Shown: piece by piece, positions 29,968-35,645 of the stretch
How the letters are laid out: each line of letters begins with the position of its first letter
Numbering within the stretch: position 1 is the stretch's first letter
Virus record (IMG/VR): IMGVR_UViG_3300011113_000271
Location: 1 to 35,645 of that record
Strand: one strand, 5' to 3'
DNA: 35,645 nucleotides
Origin: a virus
Notes under the pieces: generated by a model
The model's input: only the letters and a program-made list of their open reading frames with translations
The model's database searches: none
Told to the model about the DNA's origin: nothing
Program-made: the position numbers and the translations under genes

Positions 29968-31374
29968 CTATATCCTTGGCCTACCTGCGTTTGCTCTCAT
30001 TTGAGCGATATATGCCTGCAACTTTACCACACCCTTGTTGAACACTTCGGGTGGTTGCTGCCACTTGCTGTCTATGAGTCGTTCCTTACACAGGTAGCGT
30101 AGCGCGTCACAAGCATGGTCGTCGCCAGTACTATCGGCGTCTTCCATTCTCTTCTTGTTAATCGCCAGCGCTGGTAGGGTCTCTAACAGGTATGGACAGT
30201 TAGCGGTAATATATAACAGAGGAGGCTTTGCAACCAACCTCTGTCTTATCTGTGACCATCCGGTGACTCTATCGTTGTCGGCCATTCGGAAGTTAGGGTG
30301 TTTGTATCGCGCAAACACTGAATGAAACTGGTCTGCAATAGATGGTCCTCCCTGATTGTTGAAGATGGAGGGGTCGGCAGCAGCTTGTACATTCTCACCA
30401 ACCGAGACGGAGGCGATGCGGTTGGCCTGTTCGACGTTATCAATGCCTTTTCCGTGCATTTCTCGGTAGATAATAATGGCACCTTTTGGGTACGGCACTT
30501 CATTGCCGTGATCATCGCGTCCAGAGCTGACAGCACCCCAAACAGCAGCGAAAGGACTATGATACCCCCAATCGTAGCCAAGGTAGCGAGGCCAATGCTT
30601 AGGAATGTTAAAAGGCGCAACGATGTGCCTGCTACTAAACTCAGGAAAGAACGCTCCCTCATGGATTTCCCAATCTCCTTCTAACCAGGCTCGGACCAGT
30701 TCAGGAGAGCCTACCATGTGTAGTCTGCTTATGTACTTAGGGTCTTTGGCAAGGAGGATTTGGTTATCGTAAACCTTGCTTGGAATGTAGATGTAGTCGA
30801 ACTTGTCTCCGTTTGGCAGCTCCTTCCACAGGATCTTCTTCCCCATAGGACTTGGCGCTACAAACATGTTTTTTAGCCATGTGTGGCCTACGCCGCCTGG
30901 GTTGAAGGTAAGGATAACTTGACCTCCTCCCTCTCCTCGGAGTGCTCCAAACAGCTTCCAAATACAGCTTGGGTCAGGAAAGTTACCCGCCTCTTCAATG
31001 CAGCAGAGGGTTAAGTTTTGTCCCTGGTACTTCTCTGCGTCATCGTCGTTAGCCAGTGGACGAAACCGCAAGCGACCACCCTTGGGGAAGGTAAACTGCT
31101 TCTTTTGGTCCTGCCAATGAGCTTTTAGGGGTAGGTATATCTGCTTTGCTCGCTCGATAAGGTCGTCTGCCTGTGGCAACTCCTTACGGAAGAATATGGC
31201 GTTAAAATCACGTCCCTGACGGTCTTGGTCTACGGCTATCTTACCCAAGGCACCGTCTGTTTTACCGCCACCACGAGCACCTCCGTAGCCTATAAGGGTG
31301 ACAGGACAGTTAACGAGCATCTCCTGGGGTCCAGGTTGGGGACTCCATATAATTTGCTCGTTTGCTTGGATCAC
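29968..31374 (-). CDS. terL: Terminase large subunit
   Basis: 468 residues. ATPase domain: Walker A GGARGGGKT (31-39), Walker B LTLCCIEE (121-128), coupling motif TFNPGG (156-161). Nuclease domain (RNase H-like): GYDWGYHSPFA with Asp268, AAADPSIF with Asp334, and GDDHACDALRY (417-427). It translocates DNA into the procapsid and cuts the concatemer. Start is GTG 31374 in a GTGA overlap with the upstream stop. All expected catalytic residues are visible. Confidence 0.95.
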   Translation of the reverse strand: MIQANEQIIWSPQPGPQEMLVNCPVTLIGYGGARGGGKTDGALGKIAVDQDRQGRDFNAIFFRKELPQADDLIERAKQIYLPLKAHWQDQKKQFTFPKGGRLRFRPLANDDDAEKYQGQNLTLCCIEEAGNFPDPSCIWKLFGALRGEGGGQVILTFNPGGVGHTWLKNMFVAPSPMGKKILWKELPNGDKFDYIYIPSKVYDNQILLAKDPKYISRLHMVGSPELVRAWLEGDWEIHEGAFFPEFSSRHIVAPFNIPKHWPRYLGYDWGYHSPFAAVWGAVSSGRDDHGNEVPYPKGAIIIYREMHGKGIDNVEQANRIASVSVGENVQAAADPSIFNNQGGPSIADQFHSVFARYKHPNFRMADNDRVTGWSQIRQRLVAKPPLLYITANCPYLLETLPALAINKKRMEDADSTGDDHACDALRYLCKERLIDSKWQQPPEVFNKGVVKLQAYIAQMRANAGRPRI

Positions 31375-31580
31375 TTGTCCTTTTTCATTGGTTTTTGTTT
31401 AGCTCGTATCGCCGCATCGTACTCATCTTTACAAAAAACATACGATAATGGGGTATCAATCAAAACATATTTGTATTTTGGTAGTTTGACAGTAGGACCA
31501 GCGCCGCCTCTAAACCTAGTTATTCCTTCAGGACTCCATTCCATTTCTATACGAATTTTAAGCGGTCCTTGATAACTCAT
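31371..31580 (-). CDS. Small hypothetical protein before terL (69 aa)
   Basis: Strong GGAGGAGAG ribosome site, ATG at 31580 overlapping the previous stop (ATGA), and GTGA overlap with terL. Basic C-terminus (RAKQKPMKKDK). No family recognised. Its place between DUF551 and terL suggests a packaging accessory, but nothing in the sequence shows it. Confidence 0.7.
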   Translation of the reverse strand: MSYQGPLKIRIEMEWSPEGITRFRGGAGPTVKLPKYKYVLIDTPLSYVFCKDEYDAAIRAKQKPMKKDK

Positions 31581-31897
31581 CTCTCCTCCTTCGGCGGCTC
31601 AGGTAGCGGCATCCAATGAGTATAACGTTCCTCACTCCCACAGCAGCCACATCCGTTAGAAATAGGATATGCTTCGTTGCCTTTGTAGATACGAGCCATG
31701 TATATGTGTTTTCCCTCGGTATAAATTAAAACCTCATCATTTTCTTCCGGCAGCCGCTCCTTTACGCTGATCCATTGTTGTGCAGCCTTGTAGCCAGCAA
31801 GAAAGGCAACTTTGCTTTCACCCGAAATTGTCGGATCATGGACCGCATACCAGCGACCTAAAAGCCAATCCTCTGCCATCTGCTCAGGCGTTTTCAT
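31577..31897 (-). CDS. DUF551 protein with MKTPEQMAE N-terminal module (106 aa)
   Basis: ATG 31897 overlaps the previous stop (ATGA). Residues 1-38 (MKTPEQMAEDW ... AFLAGYKAA) match the start of the neighbouring protein at 31894-32232. Residues 42-101 are DUF551: WISVKERLPEENDEVLIYTE, a Cys cluster (CGCC, 83-86) and THWMPLPEPP. DUF551 proteins are common accessory phage genes of unknown function. Upstream frame is a shadow. Regulation through translational coupling with its neighbours is likely. Confidence 0.85.
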   Translation of the reverse strand: MKTPEQMAEDWLLGRWYAVHDPTISGESKVAFLAGYKAAQQWISVKERLPEENDEVLIYTEGKHIYMARIYKGNEAYPISNGCGCCGSEERYTHWMPLPEPPKEER

Positions 31898-32232
31898 TTT
31901 GTCACCTTCTTCCAAAGCTCGTAAACAATAAGGCCGCATCCACGCACTAATTCGCCGCCATCATCTTTGGGAAGTATGCCTGGGACCATTACGGATATTT
32001 TGTAATCATCGTTCTCAAAATGAGCGATCATACAATTCAATTCGTCTCTGCCAATTTCTTCAGTTGGCTTGATCAGCTTGTCGGCGTAAGCAAGCTGCTT
32101 CTTTGCGGCTTGCACTCCTTCGGAGTTTAAGCGTCCCGCCTGGTAGCCAGCGAGGAAGGCGTCCCGTGCAAATTCACATTCATCATTGTCCTCTGTCCAT
32201 TCCTCTGCCATCTCCTCAGGTGTCTTAGTCAT
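31894..32232 (-). CDS. Small hypothetical protein sharing the TPEEMAE / FLAGY module (112 aa)
   Basis: Start ATG 32232 lies behind ATTGGAGG. The first ~35 residues (TKTPEEMAEEWTED ... DAFLAGYQAGR) repeat the N-terminal module of the DUF551 protein downstream. The C-terminal part (MIAHFENDDYKISVMVPGILP, VYELWKKVTK) is different and unrecognised. The two genes therefore look like a duplicated module attached to different domains. Confidence 0.72.
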   Translation of the reverse strand: MTKTPEEMAEEWTEDNDECEFARDAFLAGYQAGRLNSEGVQAAKKQLAYADKLIKPTEEIGRDELNCMIAHFENDDYKISVMVPGILPKDDGGELVRGCGLIVYELWKKVTK

Positions 32233-32237
32233 TCATG

Positions 32238-32265
32238 CCTCCAATCAAAAAAGACCGTTGTCGGT
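32238..32265 (-). promoter_or_regulatory. Hairpin, T-run and ATTGGAGG leader
   Basis: On the minus strand ACCG-ACAA-CGGT (32265-32254) is followed by a T-run and then GATTGGAGG (32246-32238), five bases before ATG 32232. It is the same hairpin-plus-ATTGGAG layout seen on the plus strand. The 4-bp stem is weak. Confidence 0.4.
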
Positions 32266-32308
32266 TGCCTGACGCTGTTAATCTTCGGACAAACCACAAA
32301 CCTGTCGC

Positions 32309-32404
32309 TTATAACGACAAGAGTCCTATCGCTGCAGCGACGAGACCCCATGTACCGGACCAGGAAACAGCAAAAACGGTCACTACTAACGGACCAACGG
32401 CCAC
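32309..32404 (-). CDS. Possible 31-residue hydrophobic protein
   Basis: A GTG-started frame in the 241-nt gap between the zinc-ribbon ORF and 31894-32232. The peptide is almost all hydrophobic (VGPLVVTVFAVSW and GTWGLVAAAIGLLSL), like the small two-span membrane proteins common in phage operons. No convincing ribosome site is present and the frame is closed by TAA a few codons upstream, so it is only a candidate. Confidence 0.3.
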   Translation of the reverse strand: MAVGPLVVTVFAVSWSGTWGLVAAAIGLLSL

Positions 32405-32473
32405 CCTAGATATACCACTACCAACAACTTACAAGAATACCCGACACGCTGCGCGTATCGAGAGTACTCTTAG

Positions 32474-32713
32474 TTACAAATATACCCTCGTATAATGCTC
32501 TTTCGTGGTCTGGTTGGTATCAATAGGAAACTTCTTCCCACACCACTTCGCACCACAAGAAACCCACTTACAAGAGGTCACTACTATACCAATATGTTTA
32601 CATTTAGGACAGAGGTAATAGTAGAGTTTCTCAGAATTCGTCGGACTCTCCCTCGTCGTGCTCTTCTTCAACAACGGTAACTGGCGCTGGCGTGGCTTGC
32701 GTTTCCGTAACAT
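32474..32713 (-). CDS. Zinc-ribbon ORF overlapping the end of terS (79 aa)
   Basis: The frame, in a different phase from terS, carries CPKC (35-38) and CKWVSCGAKWC (48-58), a zinc-ribbon pattern, after a basic N-terminus (LRKRKPRQRQ). ATG 32713 follows AGGG by six bases and lies within terS; the first 28 codons overlap it. Because the cysteine motif is only downstream of the terS stop, an alternative is that it is the C-terminal extension of TerS reached by a +1 shift at the terS end (GAATTCTGAG). Either would give a small zinc-binding protein next to the packaging genes. Confidence 0.5.
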   Translation of the reverse strand: MLRKRKPRQRQLPLLKKSTTRESPTNSEKLYYYLCPKCKHIGIVVTSCKWVSCGAKWCGKKFPIDTNQTTKEHYTRVYL

Positions 32714-33113
32714 CAATGACCCTGTCGCTTGCTTCACCCAAATACTTTCTAGCGAACTCCTCCCTCGTCAAGGGTACCGCACTCACTACCGTCCTAACCT
32801 CACCAACATGCTCCACAACACTCGTCTCATTCCAACCCAACTTCGTCTTACACAAATACATCAACATAGGAACATTACCAGCCTCAGCCTGCTCCATAGC
32901 TAACCCAGCAAGCCTCCTCTGCATATTCGCCTGACCCTCCAAATACGCCTCGCCATACAACCTATCAAACGAGTCAAACCGCATCTTCAAAAACAACCTA
33001 ACCGCATTCTTCGATAACCCAAGCCGCGCTAACTCACGAACCTGCTGCGCTACCTCCTCATCAACAACAGCAGTCGCAGATACTAACGATTTGTCTCGTG
33101 GTTGGTCAGTCAT
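32631..33113 (-). CDS. terS: Terminase small subunit
   Basis: 160 residues. An N-terminal DNA-binding helix-turn-helix (VAQQVRELARLGLSKNAVRLF, about 21-41), then DSFDRLYGEAYLEGQANMQRRL (47-68) and AMEQAEAGNVPMLMYLCKTKLGW (72-94), the typical oligomerisation core of phage small terminases. The C-terminus is acidic (EEEHDEGESDEF). It recognises the packaging site and loads TerL. It is the first gene of the late block, after a 0.5-kb non-coding region likely to hold its promoter. The ATG at 33113 has no strong ribosome site. Five accessory genes separate it from terL, which is unusual spacing. Confidence 0.83.
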   Translation of the reverse strand: MTDQPRDKSLVSATAVVDEEVAQQVRELARLGLSKNAVRLFLKMRFDSFDRLYGEAYLEGQANMQRRLAGLAMEQAEAGNVPMLMYLCKTKLGWNETSVVEHVGEVRTVVSAVPLTREEFARKYLGEASDRVIDVTETQATPAPVTVVEEEHDEGESDEF

Positions 33114-33609
33114 AACAATGGTTCAAGTGTATATTTGGGGATTTTTATATGGGTAAATAGACTCAGGAAAAGCGAACTGCGTTTGAGACCGTAAAATAGG
33201 ATTTTTATGCGGGGAGATAGATGCGGCGCCGCCTCCACAGGGTGTGGGTTTTGAAACGGAAACAAAAACCAAAACCCTATTAGGTACTACGGAACGGATC
33301 CGATCCATATGGAATTGAAATCGTTTTTTCTTTTGGAGTAGTCTTTTTATCGCCGCGCTCACGCGCGCCATTGTCCCGCGATTTTTAATGCAACCGTGTT
33401 GCAAGTAAACGATGCGATGCGATGCGCGCGCGATGTTCCAGGGGGATGAAGACTTTTTTTGTTTTGAATAATCCATTGGGGGAGCCATGGCACTGGTCTT
33501 CAGGGTTGAGACACTGGCAGCAGCGGCGATGGTGAACCGCGATAACGTTGCGACCGCGAGCGACCACCCGGACCCGATTCGGCAAAACGCCGTGCTATGC
33601 ATCCAAACA
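33114..33609. other. Non-coding region rich in inverted and direct repeats
   Basis: No convincing gene lies here on either strand. It contains direct repeats around GGATTTTTAT (33139, 33199), the palindrome GCGGCGCCGC (33223-33232), GGGTTTTG...CAAAACCC (33246-33253/33270-33277), TGCAAC-CGT-GTTGCA (33389-33403), three tandem GATGC (33411-33425) and CG-rich runs around 33340-33440. This density of structure, between the regulator and terS, fits a late control region, replication origin or packaging (pac/cos) site. Which one cannot be told from sequence alone. Confidence 0.6.
33137..33222 (-). promoter_or_regulatory. Candidate late promoter region with direct repeats
   Basis: On the minus strand TATAAA (33149-33144) lies about 31 bases before the terS ATG and could be a -10; no good -35 is visible. 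The surrounding element CCCATATAAAAATCC recurs as CCGCATAAAAATCC near 33199-33212, about 60 bp away. The pair may be binding sites for an activator of late genes or a second promoter. Confidence 0.35.
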
Positions 33610-33906
33610 CTATGCACAGGATTCAATGAGCCGACCCATATCTTCCCATGTCATCCCAGACAACTCACGCAAGGCGCACAATTCACCAAGTCTATACACT
33701 TCCTTCTCTCGCTCTCTGTAATACCACGCCTCTTGAGATATCCCCACCAGAGCCGCTATATCGCACGCTGTTAAATCCATTTTCTGGCGTACCTTGAGGT
33801 ATAGGTTGCGTCTATTTCGTTTAATCTCGTGAGGTCTACGCACTGCCAGGAGCCATTTATTACCAATCTTTTCGTGTGTCATGTAAACAAGACTATCCCA
33901 TACCAT
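33610..33906 (-). CDS. XRE-like HTH transcriptional regulator (98 aa)
   Basis: Residues ~36-90 (VRQKMDLTACDIAALVGISQEAWY, split: VRQKMDLTACDIAALVGIS and QEAWYYRERE; then LGELCALRELSGMTWEDM) follow the Cro/C1-type helix-turn-helix pattern, in which the second helix lies at GISQEAWYYRE. A basic segment precedes it (RRPHEIKRNRRN). It diverges from the early promoter at 33929-33951 and is therefore the likely repressor of the TCTGTWWACAGA operators. ATG 33906 and ATG 33882 are both possible; neither has a good ribosome site. An AT-rich TATTTTATAA just upstream could be its -10. Confidence 0.72.
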   Translation of the reverse strand: MVWDSLVYMTHEKIGNKWLLAVRRPHEIKRNRRNLYLKVRQKMDLTACDIAALVGISQEAWYYREREKEVYRLGELCALRELSGMTWEDMGRLIESCA

Positions 33907-33928
33907 ATTCTTATAAAATACCCTCTTC

Positions 33929-33951
33929 TCTGTTTACAGAATTGTGATAGT
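33929..33951 (+). promoter_or_regulatory. Early promoter P2 with palindromic operator
   Basis: TCTGTTTACAGA (33929-33940) is followed after two bases by TG-T-GATAGT (33943-33951), an extended -10. Palindrome, spacing and -10 match P1 at 686-708. It drives the early block beginning at 33990 and overlaps the probable promoter of the divergent HTH gene, forming a small regulatory switch. Confidence 0.62.
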
Positions 33952-33959
33952 ATCCCTGC

Positions 33960-33980
33960 AGGCAATCATGCCTATTGGAG
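33960..33980 (+). promoter_or_regulatory. P2 leader hairpin plus ATTGGAG ribosome site
   Basis: AGGC (33960-33963) pairs with GCCT (33970-33973), directly followed by ATTGGAG (33974-33980), whose GGAG is nine bases before ATG 33990. It repeats the leader layout found at 722-747. Confidence 0.45.
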
Positions 33981-33989
33981 ATTAAGACT

Positions 33990-34232
33990 ATGATTACACA
34001 CCGACCAATTTACGAGATAGCGAGAGAGATTAGGAAATACTGGGAATCACCATACTTTGGAGCTGTTCCATACCTTAGAGCAATGCACGATCTAGACACC
34101 GTATCTGATTCATACGGCCTCGATTCAGCTCGTGAAATCCTTACCTATTTCCTATGCAATGCAGGGAGCTTTAGAGGTGAGCACGCACGCGCAATCAAGG
34201 CAGAGATCAAGTCTATCTTAGGGAGGAAGTAA
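33990..34232 (+). CDS. Conserved small phage/plasmid protein (80 aa)
   Basis: Start at ATG 33990, nine bases after GGAG; the in-frame TTG at 33975 is part of the ribosome site. The pattern THRPIYEIAREIRKYW, PYFGAVPYLRAM, YGLDSAREILTYFLCNAGSF and RGEHARAIKAEIKSIL is a small helical family I recognise from phages and plasmids, with no assigned function. It is the first gene after promoter P2, so it is expressed early. The next gene starts one base after its stop. Confidence 0.75.
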   Translation: MITHRPIYEIAREIRKYWESPYFGAVPYLRAMHDLDTVSDSYGLDSAREILTYFLCNAGSFRGEHARAIKAEIKSILGRK

Positions 34233-34233
34233 C

Positions 34234-34815
34234 ATGAAACCAATCAAACTCAAATGGTACTCAGATCCAAGCCACGCATGGTTACGAATCAGTCGGAAGG
34301 ATGCGGACTACCTCGGCATACTCCCTCAGATTACCTCTTATAGTTACCAGTCTAAGCACGGGAATATTTTATACCTTGAGGAAGATCAAGATGCCGCGCT
34401 AGTGCTCAATGCTCTTATGCAACGTGGTGGAGAGGTGAGGCCATGCTGGGGTATTGGCGTGGTTGAGAGAACTCGCCGATCTAACATTAGATACCTTCCT
34501 AGATACTTTCACGAACTATATTGTACTGTTTACAGTAAGGATCATAATCTGTATGAAAAGATCGATAGGGTTGATCAATTCATAAGAGAGCACGTTTCGG
34601 ACATGTACCATGTACCAAGACCAATTGCTCAGTACCCATGGGGGATAGATGATTTTTATACCGTACTCGATCAAGCTCGCGAATTCATACGCGAGCGAGG
34701 GTTTTACGCCTATAGCACCGACAAGCACGATCTTGTCGTCACTAACTCGCGACATCGCATGATCGTTGATAACGCGAGAACTGCTGAAATACTGAAATTG
34801 ATCTACGTTAAATAG
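34234..34815 (+). CDS. Two-domain protein with N-terminal SDPxHAWL domain (193 aa)
   Basis: Residues 1-62 (YSDPSHAWLRISRKDADYLGI, ITSYSYQSKHGNILYLEEDQDA) match a widespread small phage/plasmid domain of unknown function that often stands alone at about 60-100 residues. Here it is followed by another ~125 residues, rich in Arg, Tyr and His (RYLPRYFHELYCTVYSKDHN), which I do not recognise. GAGGAAG is the ribosome site. An operator-like palindrome lies inside the gene (34525-34538). Function unknown. Confidence 0.72.
   Translation: MKPIKLKWYSDPSHAWLRISRKDADYLGILPQITSYSYQSKHGNILYLEEDQDAALVLNALMQRGGEVRPCWGIGVVERTRRSNIRYLPRYFHELYCTVYSKDHNLYEKIDRVDQFIREHVSDMYHVPRPIAQYPWGIDDFYTVLDQAREFIRERGFYAYSTDKHDLVVTNSRHRMIVDNARTAEILKLIYVK
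34525..34538. promoter_or_regulatory. Third operator-like palindrome, inside a gene
   Basis: TACTGTTTACAGTA has six-base arms with a TT centre and shares the CTGTWWACAG core with the P1 and P2 operators. No extended -10 follows at the usual distance. It might be an auxiliary repressor site or roadblock. Confidence 0.4.
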
Positions 34816-34824
34816 GGGGACCCA

Positions 34825-35574
34825 ATGCCGAATTATAATTTGCTATCAGACAACCAACTAAAAATGGCTAAGAGCATCGATCTGGGATTCTACAGTGTAA
34901 TACTACATCTTGAGCCAGCGTATACATATAAAAGCCTAAAAACGTGTCCCTGGTCAGGTCAATGCGCTGGATACTGTCTCGGTAACTCAGGACAGATGCG
35001 ATTCGATACCGCACGGAAGGCAAGGATCCGGCGGACTCAGTTATTGGTGGACCATCCTAGCGAGTTTTACGCCGCGCTAGTGCTCGATATATGCAAGGCG
35101 CAACGGTACGCCAACTCCCTTGGGTTGTCGCTCACCGTGAGGCTTAACGGTACAAGCGATTTACGGTGGGAGAACATGGCAGTATCACCAGATGGTAAAA
35201 ACATATTTGAAGTATTTCCGTGGGTTCAATTCATTGACTACACGAAATCAGTTGAGCGAGCACTAACAGTTAACGTTGAGAACTATGATCTAACGTACTC
35301 ACGCAACGAAAAGAGCACGGAAGGGGAGATCGTTGAGATATTAGACAACGGCGGGAAGGTTGCCGTGGTGTTTGATATCTCCAAGGGGGACCCATTACCT
35401 AAAACGTATAAGGTAAATAAGAGGCGTTTTAAGGTAATCGACGGCGATATCTCAGACTTGAGGCACCTTGACCCTCACGGCGTAATCGTGGGGTTACGGT
35501 ATAAGCGCGCTTTCAGTAAAAAAACAGGGAAGTCGCTCAAGATAAAAGCCGGTTTCGTCATTTTAGGTCAATAG
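34825..35574 (+). CDS. GP88-family protein (249 aa)
   Basis: Starts at ATG 34825 after GGGGGA. N-terminal half: LKTCPWSGQCAGYCLGNSG with Cys41, Cys47 and Cys51, ARKARIRRTQLL, VRLNGTSDLRWEN (105-117) and FIDYTKSVERAL (137-148). This combination is the GP88/Gp68-like family of phages, whose Cys triad has suggested an iron-sulfur or radical-SAM-type protein, though no activity is established. The C-terminal ~100 residues (EGEIVEILDNGGKVAVVF) seem an extra beta domain. The last 56 bases are repeated at the start of the window. Confidence 0.82.
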   Translation: MPNYNLLSDNQLKMAKSIDLGFYSVILHLEPAYTYKSLKTCPWSGQCAGYCLGNSGQMRFDTARKARIRRTQLLVDHPSEFYAALVLDICKAQRYANSLGLSLTVRLNGTSDLRWENMAVSPDGKNIFEVFPWVQFIDYTKSVERALTVNVENYDLTYSRNEKSTEGEIVEILDNGGKVAVVFDISKGDPLPKTYKVNKRRFKVIDGDISDLRHLDPHGVIVGLRYKRAFSKKTGKSLKIKAGFVILGQ

Positions 35575-35645
35575 GGGGAAATCATGGTTACACTTAAAGC
35601 AGTATCAAACACACCGATACACCGAATTTTAATTTGTACAATACG
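35519..35645. repeat. Terminal direct repeat, copy 2
   Basis: Identical to bases 1-127; see the first copy. One copy should be removed when the genome is treated as a circle. Confidence 0.93.
35584..35645 (+). CDS. 5' end of the 73-aa gene (redundant copy)
   Basis: The first 62 bases of the gene at 66-287 repeat here and are cut by the window end. Not a separate gene. Confidence 0.9.
   Translation, partial: MVTLKAVSNTPIHRILICTI

Noticed and set aside
32235-32495. Plus-strand frame of 86 codons
   Set aside because: Opposite to the direction of all neighbours, no ribosome site, no family.
33123-33626. Minus-strand frame of 167 codons in the 0.5-kb gap
   Set aside because: Ser/Lys/Pro-biased product without any recognisable domain, running through palindromes and tandem GATGC; overlaps the HTH gene end. 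Non-coding is more likely, though not proven.
33487-33774. Plus-strand frame with a good GGGGGA ribosome site
   Set aside because: It is mostly antisense to the HTH gene, whose protein pattern is much more convincing.
1-35645. CRISPR array
   Set aside because: No regularly spaced identical repeats were found on reading.
1-35645. Whole-genome amber recoding
   Set aside because: Many genes end in TAG directly followed by the next start or by a convergent gene, so TAG is a normal stop here.

Overview
The window is the essentially complete genome of a tailed double-stranded DNA phage (Caudoviricetes) with a podovirus-type short tail. Bases 1-127 are repeated exactly at 35519-35645, so the molecule closes into a circle of 35,518 bp. 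Nearly every interval is coding, genes overlap by 1 to 25 nt, and a full phage structural set is present. No integrase, partition gene, DNA polymerase or complete helicase was recognised. The host cannot be fixed from the sequence. Family resemblances (Rcc01079-type spike base protein, Pam3-gp28-type holin, P22-like neck proteins) are compatible with an aquatic Gram-negative host, but that is inference.

Layout: the genome has two opposed transcription blocks. The plus-strand early block starts at about 33,990, runs across the circle junction and ends at 6,303. It holds small unknown genes, a GP88-family gene, a Bet/RecT single-strand annealing protein, two ribbon-helix-helix-type proteins, a tRNA-Asn, a probable helicase loader, a VRR-NUC nuclease and several conserved small phage genes. 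The minus-strand late block runs from about 33,113 down to 6,304. Its order is small terminase, zinc-ribbon ORF, small genes including a DUF551 protein, large terminase, portal, repeat-rich and fibre-like proteins, scaffold, major capsid, decoration and spike-base proteins, lectin-like protein, neck adaptor, tail nozzle, internal virion proteins including a 1,118-residue transglycosylase, S74 tail fibre, and a lysis cassette (DUF5675, membrane/coiled-coil protein, secreted Cys-rich protein, small holin). The blocks collide tail to tail at 6303/6304 with no gap.

Control: an HTH protein (33610-33906, minus) diverges from the early block. The early promoter beside it and a second promoter before 756 share the same design: a TCTGTWWACAGA palindrome, two bases, then an extended -10 (TGnKATAGT). 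Early leaders repeatedly show a hairpin followed by ATTGGAG and then the start codon. A 0.5-kb non-coding region at 33114-33609, packed with inverted and direct repeats, separates the HTH gene from terS and is the best candidate for late promoter, origin or packaging site. Strong intrinsic terminators follow two small capsid-associated genes and could grade late expression.

Least explained items: the repeated promoter/operator and leader module, the in-frame amber codon after the 27-codon gene at 756, the AT-rich repeats at 963-1020, the G-quadruplex motif at 2714, the zinc-ribbon ORF overlapping terS, and the unusual lysis cassette.
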